Shown in pieces: positions 54,219 to 61,559 of a stretch of 61,559 bases of DNA (position 1 is its first letter; each line of letters begins with the position of its first letter). Origin of the DNA: Candidatus Gastranaerophilales bacterium (GTDB lineage Bacteria > Cyanobacteriota > Vampirovibrionia > Gastranaerophilales > Gastranaerophilaceae); the NCBI GenBank assembly GCA_944325155.1, contig CALUYY010000011.1, positions 1 through 61,559 on the forward strand. Direction: 5' to 3'. The position numbers and the translations under genes are program-made. The notes under the pieces are model-generated. The model was not told the origin of the DNA, did no database searches, and was given only the letters and a program-made list of their open reading frames with translations.

Positions 54219-55229
54219 ATGAAGTTAACTGTTTTAGGTTTAGGCTGCTGGGGGTTGGTTTTAACTAAGCTTTTAACCGATAATTTCGATGAAATTACGG
54301 GGTGGTCAAGACAGTCCGATTTATCTGAGGATTTAATTTTACATAAAAAAGTTTCAAAACCCTTTGAAATTGAGCTTGATAAAAAAGTTAAAATAACATC
54401 TGATTTAAGTGAAGCAATTAAAGATGCGGATATTATTCTTCTTGTTGTTGCAACATCAGCTATAAGAGCGGTTTGCAAACAGTTAAAAGAAGCGGGAATT
54501 AAAGATGAACAAATTCTTGTTAACGCTTCCAAAGGCTTAGAGCAGGGAAGCTTAAAAAGAATGAGCGAAGTTATAAAAGACGAGCTTCCCAATCAAAAAA
54601 TTGCAATTTTATCGGGTCCGACCCTTGCAAAAGAAGTTCTTGAAGGGCAGCCGACAGCCGCTTGTATTGCGTCTTATAACATTGAAGATGCGCTTAAGGT
54701 TCAAAAATTATTGAGCGTTAAAAATAAATTCAGATTATATACAAACGATGATGTTATAGGGGTTGAATTGGGCGGCAGCCTTAAAAACGTTATAGCAATT
54801 GCCGCAGGTTTTATTGACGAAATGAATTTCGGCGACAATTCAAAAGGCGCCCTTTTAACAAGAGGGATGGCGGAAATTGTAAGAGTAAGCGTTCATTTGG
54901 GTGCAAATCCTTCAACTTTGTGGGGATTATCCGGCATGGGCGATTTAATTGCCACCTGTTACAGCCACTTAAGCAGAAATAACACGGTCGGAAGAATGCT
55001 TGCAAAGGGCAAAAAAATTGATGACATATTGGCAGAATTAGGCTCCGTTGCGGAAGGCGTTAAAACATCAAAAGCAATTTGCGAGCTTGCGGACAAAATA
55101 AATATTGAAACACCAATCTCAAAAGCCATATATAAAGCCGTTTATTCAAAAGAAAATTCAAAAGAAGTTTTTCTTGAATTAATGAACAGAACCCTCAAAG
55201 GCGAAGAAACGTTTGTCAAAAAACAATAA
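54219..55229 (+). CDS. gpsA: Glycerol-3-phosphate dehydrogenase (NAD(P)+)
   Basis: A 336-residue enzyme making sn-glycerol 3-phosphate for phospholipids. It has the dinucleotide motif LGLGCWGLVL (usual GAGSWGTAL), LVNASKGLE, SGPTLAKEV and catalytic Lys in GGSLKNVIAIAAG, with GLSGMGDLIATC and SRN following. GGGGTG precedes the ATG. Length is typical. Confidence 0.96.
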   Translation: MKLTVLGLGCWGLVLTKLLTDNFDEITGWSRQSDLSEDLILHKKVSKPFEIELDKKVKITSDLSEAIKDADIILLVVATSAIRAVCKQLKEAGIKDEQILVNASKGLEQGSLKRMSEVIKDELPNQKIAILSGPTLAKEVLEGQPTAACIASYNIEDALKVQKLLSVKNKFRLYTNDDVIGVELGGSLKNVIAIAAGFIDEMNFGDNSKGALLTRGMAEIVRVSVHLGANPSTLWGLSGMGDLIATCYSHLSRNNTVGRMLAKGKKIDDILAELGSVAEGVKTSKAICELADKINIETPISKAIYKAVYSKENSKEVFLELMNRTLKGEETFVKKQ

Positions 55230-55309
55230 TTTTCACCCGTTTTTATTATATTGTTTGAAGATTAAGCCGTTTTGTAGTAAAATTTTTATATAAAAGTGAG
55301 AGAGATTTT

Positions 55310-55972
55310 ATGAAAACTTTGACGGAAAAAAATGTTGCCGTATTAAACCATCCGTTAATAAAACACAATCTGGCCGTTTTAAGAAATAAAAACACAAATA
55401 CGGAAGCGTTCAATATGGCTTTGAAAAGAATTTCATACGCACTTTTTTTTGAAGCAACAAAAAATCTCCCCTCAAAAACAGTTAAAATCCAAACGCCGAT
55501 AAAAGAAACGGAAAATGAAATTATATCGGATGAAATTGATATTATAATCGCTCCAATTTTAAGAGCGGGGCTTGTTTTTTCGGATGTTGCGCAATTTATG
55601 CTCCCGAATGCCCGCATTCATCATCTGGGAATGTATAGAAACGAAGAAACGCTTGAACCCATATGGTACTATAATAAAATGAAGGGTAAATTCAAAAATC
55701 CCGACAACACTTATGTTTTTATACTTGACCCTATGCTTGCAACGGGAAATTCCGGGTATGACGCCGTTCATAACTTTGTAAAACAGGGAATCAAAGAGGA
55801 AAACATTGTTTTTATGAGCCTTATATCCGCACCCGAAGGAATAGAAAAATTAACAAAAGCATATCCGGATATCAAAATTGTTACCTCTCAAATAGATGAA
55901 ACATTAAACGAAAAAGGTTACATAGTCCCGGGGCTGGGAGATGCCGGGGATAGAATTTTTAACACAATATAA
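55310..55972 (+). CDS. upp: Uracil phosphoribosyltransferase
   Basis: A 220-residue salvage enzyme converting uracil and PRPP to UMP. It has NHPLIKHNLAVLRNKNT at the start, APILRAGLVF, the PRPP loop LDPMLATGNSGYDAV and the C-terminal uracil-binding YIVPGLGDAGDRIFNT. GAGAGAG precedes the ATG. The sigma factor gene follows directly. Confidence 0.97.
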   Translation: MKTLTEKNVAVLNHPLIKHNLAVLRNKNTNTEAFNMALKRISYALFFEATKNLPSKTVKIQTPIKETENEIISDEIDIIIAPILRAGLVFSDVAQFMLPNARIHHLGMYRNEETLEPIWYYNKMKGKFKNPDNTYVFILDPMLATGNSGYDAVHNFVKQGIKEENIVFMSLISAPEGIEKLTKAYPDIKIVTSQIDETLNEKGYIVPGLGDAGDRIFNTI

Positions 55973-55976
55973 ATTT

Positions 55977-56780
55977 ATGGCAAACGAAGAAAATACAGAA
56001 CAAATAGAAATAAACGACTGGCTTCTTGAATATAAAAATACAAACGACGAAAAAATAAAAAAGAAGCTTAAAGGGCTTATTGCAATGGCATATCTGCCCT
56101 TGGTTACAAAAGTTGCAAGGTCGTTTGCAAGACGTTCAAATGACCCTGTTGAAGATATTGTTCAGGTCGGTTCAATCGGGCTTTTAAAGGCGGTTGATTT
56201 ATATTCGGCAAACAAAAGTACAAGTTTTAAAACTTATGCGACTTATCTTATAACAGGCGAAATAAGACACTATTTAAGAGACAAAGCTTCTATGATAAGA
56301 GCGCCCAGAGAAATTAAAGAGCTGTCATACCGTGTGCATAAAATTACCATGGAATTAACGCAAAAATACGGTTCAACTCCGACAGACGAACAATTGGCGC
56401 GTGCACTTCAAATGCCGCAGAATAAAATTGAAGAAGTAATTGATTTAGACAGAAGAACATCGACCATATCAATTGACCAAATTACGACAAGCGAAACGGA
56501 AAACGGGCAAAACGCCTCAATTGTCGATAAAATCCCCGATGAAAGCCAAAAGGCAATGCAGGAAATTTTTGAAGACAGAATGATTTTGGAAGAAGCCATT
56601 AATTCACTAAAAGAAGAAGACAGAAAAATTGTTATGATGAATTTTTATGACGGTTTAAATCAAAGAGAAATTTCAGAAAAGCTTAATATAAGCCAAATGC
56701 AGGTTTCAAGAAAAATGAAAAAGGCGCTTGCAAAACTTTTTGAATACATAACAAGCAAAGGCGTCGTTTCGTATGAATGA
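55977..56780 (+). CDS. sigF: SigB/SigF-type alternative sigma factor
   Basis: A 267-residue sigma-70 factor with regions 2 (DIVQVGSIGLLKAVDLY, FKTYATYLITGEIRHYLRDK), 3 (IRAPREIKELSYRVHKI) and 4 (NQREISEKLNISQMQVSRKM). Region 1.1 is absent, as in group 3 factors of the SigB/SigF kind. In cyanobacteria SigF governs pilus and envelope genes; here the next gene is pilD, overlapping by eight bases. The ATG at 55977 lies after the upp stop; an earlier in-frame ATG at 55941 would overlap upp. No anti-sigma gene is seen. Confidence 0.9.
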   Translation: MANEENTEQIEINDWLLEYKNTNDEKIKKKLKGLIAMAYLPLVTKVARSFARRSNDPVEDIVQVGSIGLLKAVDLYSANKSTSFKTYATYLITGEIRHYLRDKASMIRAPREIKELSYRVHKITMELTQKYGSTPTDEQLARALQMPQNKIEEVIDLDRRTSTISIDQITTSETENGQNASIVDKIPDESQKAMQEIFEDRMILEEAINSLKEEDRKIVMMNFYDGLNQREISEKLNISQMQVSRKMKKALAKLFEYITSKGVVSYE

Positions 56781-57783
56781 ACTTTTAATTGCCCCCGAAA
56801 ACAAAATTATTTTTGCAATCTGGTTTTTTTTAACGGGGCTTTGTATAGGAAGTTTTTTAAATGTTGTTATTTTAAGGGGGCTGTCAAACGAAAGCATTGT
56901 TTTTCCCGCATCAAAATGTCCCAAATGCGGAAATAAATTAAAATGGTGGATGAATATACCCGTTTTATCTTATATTTTAATTAAAGGAAAATGCCGTTAC
57001 TGTAAAGAGCCTGTTTCAATTCAGTATCCTGTCGTTGAATTTATAACGGGGTTATTTTTTCTTTTGATTTTTTTAAAATTCAATTTAAGCGCACAGACAT
57101 TTTTTTATATAACCGGCTTTTCGATTTTTACCGTTATGGCGGTAACAGATATTAAAGAAAGCGTCATTTTTGATTTACATGCTTATTTATTAATAATAAC
57201 CGGGCTTATTTTCAATTCGCTTCCTTTTTATGATAGCCCTGGCTTTTTAGGATCTTTGGGAGGAGGCGCTGTCGGTTTTATATTATATGAGATTATGGCA
57301 AGAAGCGGTTATATTTTTGCGGGGCAAAGGGCTTTCGGCGAAGGCGACAGCCTTATTGCAGCCGGTATCGGGACATTTTTCGGATGGAAAATGGTTATTG
57401 TTTCTTCTTTTATAAGTGTTATTTTAATGGCGGTTTGCGTTTTACCTTATTTTCTTATTCATTCTTATAAAACGGGGAAGAAAAAAACCGTTTTTGCCCT
57501 GATTGTATCAATTTTTTTAATTATGGCAGCGTTTTTGGTTTCAAAATTAAAAATGATAAAAACATTTGAAGAAGCGATGATATTTTTGATTGTTATCATA
57601 ACGGGCGCAATTTTATGTGCATATTTTATTATTGATGATATGAAAAAGAAAGACGAAGAAGGGAATTTGGAATTATTTGTTCTTCCTTTCGGGCCTTCAA
57701 TGATGATTTCATTTATTCTTATAATGTTTTTTGAAAAAGAGATTGAAGGCTTTATTAATACTTACCTTTCCGCCATTTCTTAA
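56773..57783 (+). CDS. pilD: Type IV prepilin peptidase/N-methyltransferase
   Basis: A 336-residue A24 peptidase. The N-terminal CPKCGNKL...CRYCKEP four-Cys zinc site lies between the first helices. The catalytic aspartates are in VTDIKE and GEGDSL, in the usual places of the six-to-eight-helix core. Two extra C-terminal helices make it longer than the usual ~250-290. It would cleave and methylate prepilins, so type IV pili or a type II-like system exist elsewhere in the genome. Confidence 0.93.
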   Translation: MNELLIAPENKIIFAIWFFLTGLCIGSFLNVVILRGLSNESIVFPASKCPKCGNKLKWWMNIPVLSYILIKGKCRYCKEPVSIQYPVVEFITGLFFLLIFLKFNLSAQTFFYITGFSIFTVMAVTDIKESVIFDLHAYLLIITGLIFNSLPFYDSPGFLGSLGGGAVGFILYEIMARSGYIFAGQRAFGEGDSLIAAGIGTFFGWKMVIVSSFISVILMAVCVLPYFLIHSYKTGKKKTVFALIVSIFLIMAAFLVSKLKMIKTFEEAMIFLIVIITGAILCAYFIIDDMKKKDEEGNLELFVLPFGPSMMISFILIMFFEKEIEGFINTYLSAIS

Positions 57784-57872
57784 CAAACGTTAACAAATTT
57801 GAAAATAAAAGACAATTTTTTCTCGAGTATATTTTTTATATATATGTAAGATATAACACGAGAGGATATAAA

Positions 57873-58154
57873 ATGTCACCCGAAATCGGAGTAAACGGTT
57901 CTAATCCATATCAAAACGCAACCGATGCAATTCATTTTACAAACATTGAAGGTCTTAAATCCACGTTGGATGACATTGACGTATTAAATATAAGAACATC
58001 TTTTAAAACAGCCAAAGACCCTATTTATCTGGCATTTGACCACATCGACAAACAGCCTCTTAAAAAAGTTGCCAAAGATTTTGTCAGAGATTTATCGGAC
58101 GGCTTTGTTGAATTTGTTTCATCGCTTCCCGGTTTATTTTCAAATCAGGAATAA
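57873..58154 (+). CDS. Small lineage-specific protein, 93 residues
   Basis: MSPEIGVNGSNPYQNATDAI start, then helical (SFKTAKDPIYLAFDHIDKQP, FVRDLSDGFVEFVSSLPGLF). AGAGGA precedes the ATG. No family recognised. An imperfect CTCG...CGAG hairpin lies in the leader (57822-57863), and a terminator follows. Confidence 0.6.
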   Translation: MSPEIGVNGSNPYQNATDAIHFTNIEGLKSTLDDIDVLNIRTSFKTAKDPIYLAFDHIDKQPLKKVAKDFVRDLSDGFVEFVSSLPGLFSNQE

Positions 58155-58201
58155 ATAAGTACATACCACAATTAGGGACAGGGCATAAGGTTACATTTTA
58201 T

Positions 58202-58228
58202 AAAAGACAGCATATTGCTGTCTTTTTT
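58202..58228. terminator. Bidirectional intrinsic terminator
   Basis: An 11-bp perfect stem (AAAAGACAGCA/TGCTGTCTTTT) with a TAT loop and a T run, between the convergent 93- and 622-residue genes. Confidence 0.85.
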
Positions 58229-60095
58229 AAGCTTCGCTTATAAATTGAGAAGCAATTTTAGAAAAAGTTTTATCTTTAGAATATTTTTTAAGCTGCAAAA
58301 ATTCATCTTTTTTTTCTTCGGGTCTTGATAAAACGGGACTTTCTTTCGGGAAAACGGTTTTAGGATTATAGATATTGTTTTGAATTCTTTGCTGCTCTAA
58401 AAGCGCTTTTCTTTTTGCTTCTTTTTTGTTTGTAACATGTCTGTTATACATAGGTAAAAACACGCCCAAAAGGGCAATGGAAAAACCTATGCCGCCGAGC
58501 TTTGCAAGAGAGCGGTAGTTTGTAAATTCTTTAGGGATTTCATCAAAAGATTTTACGTTTGTGTCTTTAACCCAGCCCGTAAATCTTTGCAAAACATTTT
58601 TATATTCTTTGGGGTCTTTTGTTTTGTTAAACATGTTCAGTTTGCCTTCTTTACCGGGTTTTGAGAATTTTTGTATGGCGGTTGCGGCAAGTTTTTCCGC
58701 ATAATCGCCAAGGAAATATAACCCCGCAAAGCTTGCAACATCTCTTACGGTGCTTTCCCTTAATTCGTTAGGATCTTCCGATGCCATCATTCTTGATGCA
58801 AAAGTTGATGTTGCAATGACGCGGCACTGGTTTAAGGTCGGGAATTTTGTGTTGAATTGAAACATATTAACCGCCTGGGATAAGCTTTTCGGGAAAGTTT
58901 TACCCATGGAAAGTGCGGCAAGACCTATCATTGAAGCAACGGCTATCGGTTTTCCGACCTTTAATTGATTTTTTTCTTTTTCGGTTAAAACTCTGTCTTC
59001 TTTTTCAAAATCCTTATATATGGGAGCACCCGTTCTTTTATATTTGTGTCTGGTGATTGCCCTGTTTATATATTGCATGCTCATTGCAAGCGGAATAACC
59101 AGTGCAAGGCCGGTTAAGCTTTTTGCATTTACCATTTTTGTTGCTTTTTTAATAAACAAATCGGGATTTTGTCTTATGTCATCGGATTGCAATATAACCT
59201 GCCCGATATCAACGGTATCTCTCAGCAGACATTTTAAATCGGAGCTCATTTGTTTGCCGTTAAATTTAATATCCTGGCATGCTTTGAGTCCGCCGTTTTC
59301 TTCTATTTTTTTAATAATTGTTTTGCCGTTTTCTTTTATTTTATACTCGCCTTTTACAATAACATCAAAAGCCTGCTGGAGAGCGTTATTTCTTTCTCTG
59401 TTAAATTTAAAGCGGGCAATAGGTCCTGTGGGTTTTCTTTTGGAAATGTAGGGACCTAAAATTTTTGAAGCTTCATCAATTAAACCTTGATGATCGGACA
59501 GCTTAACCCAGTTATCAACTCCTTCAAGCCCTTCCACATTTTTTAAAACACTTCTTGCAAAATTTTCCGTGTCAAAATGTTTTTTTTCGATGATTTTAAG
59601 CGCCTGCTGTTTTTGTTCGGGATTAACTATGTCTTTAATATCTTTGCCGATACCGGTATATTCTTTCCAAACGCCTACAATATTTGAAATTGATTCACCG
59701 TTTGCCCAGGAAGACGAGATATTTACGGGACGTTTTTGAAAATTCGTAAAATCTCTCATATAGCCGTCGTTTACGAGTTTTGCCGCACCGTATACAAAGG
59801 CGCCGGGGATTAAGCAGTTAACAATCAGTCCGGAAAATTCACGTCTTGCCGTTTCTGCGGCAGCGGGAACACCTACCTGTTTAAGGTCGACAAGCGTTCT
59901 CGGCACATCGGTTGCAATACTGTCCGTGACGGCAACACCAATCATCGGGACATCATCGCACAGCTGAAAAAATTTGCCGACACCGCTCATCACGGCAGAA
60001 CCGGCACTTTTAAATGCGGGAGAATTATTATTTATGTTTGTGTTATTGCTGATATTTTGTTTTGTTTCGCAGTTTGAAATTTTGGAAATTTGCAT
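58227..60095 (-). CDS. Large lineage-specific membrane-associated protein
   Basis: A 622-residue protein with no recognised domain. The N terminus (MQISKISNCETKQNISNNTN, then SPAFKSAGSA) matches the style of the 27703 protein. Hydrophobic segments occur near 90-105 (LIVNCLIPGAFVYGAAKL), ~330, ~390 and ~545 (GGIGFSIALLGVFL). The middle is charged and helical. GGAGAG lies upstream at long distance. The role is unknown; the repeated N-terminal type hints at a shared localisation. Confidence 0.6.
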   Translation of the reverse strand: MQISKISNCETKQNISNNTNINNNSPAFKSAGSAVMSGVGKFFQLCDDVPMIGVAVTDSIATDVPRTLVDLKQVGVPAAAETARREFSGLIVNCLIPGAFVYGAAKLVNDGYMRDFTNFQKRPVNISSSWANGESISNIVGVWKEYTGIGKDIKDIVNPEQKQQALKIIEKKHFDTENFARSVLKNVEGLEGVDNWVKLSDHQGLIDEASKILGPYISKRKPTGPIARFKFNRERNNALQQAFDVIVKGEYKIKENGKTIIKKIEENGGLKACQDIKFNGKQMSSDLKCLLRDTVDIGQVILQSDDIRQNPDLFIKKATKMVNAKSLTGLALVIPLAMSMQYINRAITRHKYKRTGAPIYKDFEKEDRVLTEKEKNQLKVGKPIAVASMIGLAALSMGKTFPKSLSQAVNMFQFNTKFPTLNQCRVIATSTFASRMMASEDPNELRESTVRDVASFAGLYFLGDYAEKLAATAIQKFSKPGKEGKLNMFNKTKDPKEYKNVLQRFTGWVKDTNVKSFDEIPKEFTNYRSLAKLGGIGFSIALLGVFLPMYNRHVTNKKEAKRKALLEQQRIQNNIYNPKTVFPKESPVLSRPEEKKDEFLQLKKYSKDKTFSKIASQFISEA

Positions 60096-60293
60096 AAAAA
60101 GTGATTATCTCTCCAGGGCAATAGCTGTTAAATTCATAGGATATAACACAAATACAAAACACAAAAAAATAAAAACTTTCCAGTTTGCTCTAATGTGTTA
60201 CATCTGTAATAAATAATAAAATAAACAAGATTAAATGCAAACATTAAAAAGCAAAGGGCTTAATAATTTGTAAAAATTAATTTAAAAGATTGC

Positions 60294-60322
60294 TTGACCG
60301 CAATATATTTAGATGATATTCT
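60294..60322 (+). promoter_or_regulatory. Promoter of tRNA (CAT)
   Basis: TTGACC (60294-60299), 17 bases, extended -10 TGA-TATTCT (60317-60322), about 47 bases before the tRNA. The rest of the 273-base region before it (60096-60368) shows no gene. Confidence 0.7.
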
Positions 60323-60368
60323 TTTTTTAAGCTGACAAGCTTTAGGTAATGTTTAAAGAAGCAGCTTT

Positions 60369-60429
<61 letters not shown>

Positions 60430-60440
<11 letters not shown>

Positions 60441-60591
60441 AATTTTAAAAGACCTTCTTCATAAAAGGTCTTTTTTTATTGCAAAATTTGGGGGAGGGCT
60501 TCTCACCCAGTGGGTTCTTCCCCTCCTTCCCTCGGAGATTATCAATCTCCTCGGGCGGAGTCCTTCTCCGGGCCCAAATTTTAAAAGACCT
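60430..60591 (+). repeat. Duplicated tRNA 3' end flanking a GC-rich hairpin segment
   Basis: A 26-base sequence made of the last 11 tRNA bases plus the terminator's first arm (60430-60455) recurs exactly at 60566-60591. The ~110 bases between are far more GC-rich than their surroundings and contain a perfect GGAGATT/AATCTCC hairpin (near 60535-60551) and others. No gene is seen in 60478-60600. Confidence 0.75.
60447..60477 (+). terminator. Terminator of the CAT tRNA
   Basis: A 10-bp stem (AAAAGACCTT/AAGGTCTTTT) with an 8-base loop and a seven-base T run, seven bases after the tRNA. Confidence 0.85.
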
Positions 60592-60618
60592 GTTTTTAAT
60601 ACTTCATCTTTTAGTCTT

Positions 60619-61110
60619 TCACTCTTTAAGTGCCGCATGCCAGATTTTATACAGGTCATCAAGCTTATATTTCGCATTGGCAGGGCTTGTTGATGGCAAT
60701 TTATAACATTTATATTCATTTAAAATATCGGGGAAATATTTTTTAAAAGCGTTATATGCCTTATTTCCGTTTAAAAAAATTTTTTTAACATTATAGGTTT
60801 TAAGCAATTTTTCAATGTCGTTTTTTGTTTCTTTTTGAATATTTGAATCCAAACTGCCTTTTCTTTCACAGCTTTTTATAACATCCCAAAGCGCAAATTC
60901 ATTTTCAAGAAGAATTTTAAGCTTTTTATCATAATCAAGTTTTTCCATTTCAAAACAATTCAAAATAAGCCCGATTAATTTCCAAAATCTGTTATTCGGG
61001 TGCGCATAATATTGTTTTTCATCTAAAGATTTTACCCCCGGCATTGATCCGAGTATCAAAATTTTAGAATTTTTATCTATTACGGGCAAAAAGCTTCTGC
61101 ATTTGTTCAT
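60619..61110 (-). CDS. Family-6 uracil-DNA glycosylase/hypoxanthine-DNA glycosylase
   Basis: A 163-residue glycosylase of the HDG type that removes deaminated bases, chiefly hypoxanthine. Motifs: LGSMPGVKSLDEKQYYAHPN with NRFW, LWDVIKSCERKGSLDSNI and LPSTSPANA near the C terminus. A TATAAA box lies eight bases before the ATG and there is no Shine-Dalgarno, another leaderless candidate. Confidence 0.9.
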   Translation of the reverse strand: MNKCRSFLPVIDKNSKILILGSMPGVKSLDEKQYYAHPNNRFWKLIGLILNCFEMEKLDYDKKLKILLENEFALWDVIKSCERKGSLDSNIQKETKNDIEKLLKTYNVKKIFLNGNKAYNAFKKYFPDILNEYKCYKLPSTSPANAKYKLDDLYKIWHAALKE

Positions 61111-61181
61111 AACCGCATTTTATACCAAAATTAACACTTTCGGGCAATTTGTATAAAAGAAAAAAGAAATAAAATAAAATT

Positions 61182-61529
61182 ATGTATAATTCAGATTGGT
61201 ATAATTCTTTAATTAAGCCTTTTTTGTCCCCTCCCGACGGAGTTTTTTTGCCCGTGTGGACGGTTTTATACATAACAATTTTAATTTCATTTATTTTGTA
61301 TTTTATAAACCCGAATAAAAATAAAAAATCGGGATACATTTTCTTTTTTGTTCAGCTTGTTTTAAATTTAAGCTGGAGCTTTGTATTTTTCAAATTTAAA
61401 AGCATTTCGGGCGGTCTTATCATAATTTTTCTTATGGGCGTTTTTATTTTTTTAACAATAAAAAAGTTTTATTCCGTCAGCAAATGCTCATGTACGGTAA
61501 GGAAGCAAGCAACCGAAAACAATAGATAG
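61182..61529 (+). pseudogene. tspO: TspO/MBR-like protein, C-terminal part replaced
   Basis: Residues 1-101 follow the TspO/MBR tryptophan-rich membrane family: SDWYNSLIKPFLSPPDGVFLPVWTVLY, then LVLNLSWSFVFF. The family has five helices and ~155 residues; here it departs after about residue 101 (base ~61485) and stops at 115 with a hydrophilic tail (CSCTVRKQATENNR). No frame in the remaining bases continues the family. The end may be a chimeric contig end rather than a real truncation. Confidence 0.75.
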
Positions 61530-61559
61530 ACCGCCAGCACTACACTATTCCGAACCAAA
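61485..61559. other. Atypical terminal sequence of the window
   Basis: The last ~75 bases are clearly richer in G+C than the preceding DNA and interrupt tspO. No feature is recognised. A misjoined or unpolished contig end is the simplest reading. Confidence 0.5.

Noticed and set aside
60459-60719. 86-residue minus-strand frame
   Set aside because: Runs across the GC-rich hairpin cassette and the end of the glycosylase gene in another frame; no ribosome site or family.

Overview
The window is about 61.6 kb of AT-rich bacterial DNA with a lysine/asparagine/isoleucine-rich proteome. The gene content is diderm: heptose kinase, O-antigen ligase-like protein, GT-C glycosyltransferases, prepilin peptidase and TspO. 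There is also a DUF4330 protein, a SigF-like sigma factor next to pilD, and many lineage-restricted proteins with NxxxxF-type N termini. Together these best fit a non-photosynthetic cyanobacterial relative of the Gastranaerophilales/Melainabacteria type. That placement is inference from content; no 16S or marker tree could be run. Both ends look like contig ends: tuf is cut at base 1, and the last ~75 bases look foreign.

Layout. 1-1.6 kb: tRNA-Thr, tRNA-Thr, tRNA-Tyr and tuf on the minus strand from one clear promoter. 1.7-15.7 kb: a HerA-like protein without a P-loop fused to a UvrD-type Tudor domain, biotin synthase, a membrane glycosyltransferase, a 1482-residue repeat protein, DUF4186 and YbaK genes, and a KtrAB potassium uptake operon with a third sensor gene. 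15.8-24.3 kb is an accessory island. It starts with an SMR transporter fragment, followed by hipBA with three evenly spaced operators and a frameshifted tyrosine integrase. Next comes a minus-strand defence-type operon (72-aa protein, GHKL ATPase, 298-aa protein, DUF6339) facing a Dcm cytosine methyltransferase with a convergent Vsr endonuclease. It ends near tRNA-Val, whose leader carries two tandem copies of the tRNA 5' end, each joined to hairpins.

24.6-35.2 kb: envelope genes (heptose kinase, DUF4330, O-antigen ligase), bioD, and a signalling operon (histidine kinase, CheY-like regulator, degenerate PilB-like ATPase). A phosphodiester glycosidase-type exported protein and a zinc-ribbon protein follow. 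35.3-49.1 kb: alaS, three tandem GT-C paralogues with a gene-conversion tract, a Xer recombinase, prmC, era and a large exported/membrane protein. 49.2-61.5 kb: a membrane-pyrophosphatase homologue that has lost its catalytic residues, peptidase M24, a SpoU methyltransferase, gpsA, upp, sigF-pilD, large and small lineage-specific proteins, tRNA(CAT), a family-6 uracil-DNA glycosylase and a broken tspO.

The strongest candidates for undescribed biology are five. First is the compact Dcm-Vsr-GHKL-DUF6339 locus, which lacks the Z1 and PD-(D/E)XK partners I associate with such loci. Second is the pyrophosphatase pseudoenzyme. Third is the kinase-receiver-PilB-like operon. Fourth is the tRNA-mimic leader of tRNA-Val. 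Fifth is a recurring start arrangement, a TATAAT-like box 6-9 bases before an ATG with no Shine-Dalgarno, suggesting frequent leaderless mRNAs.
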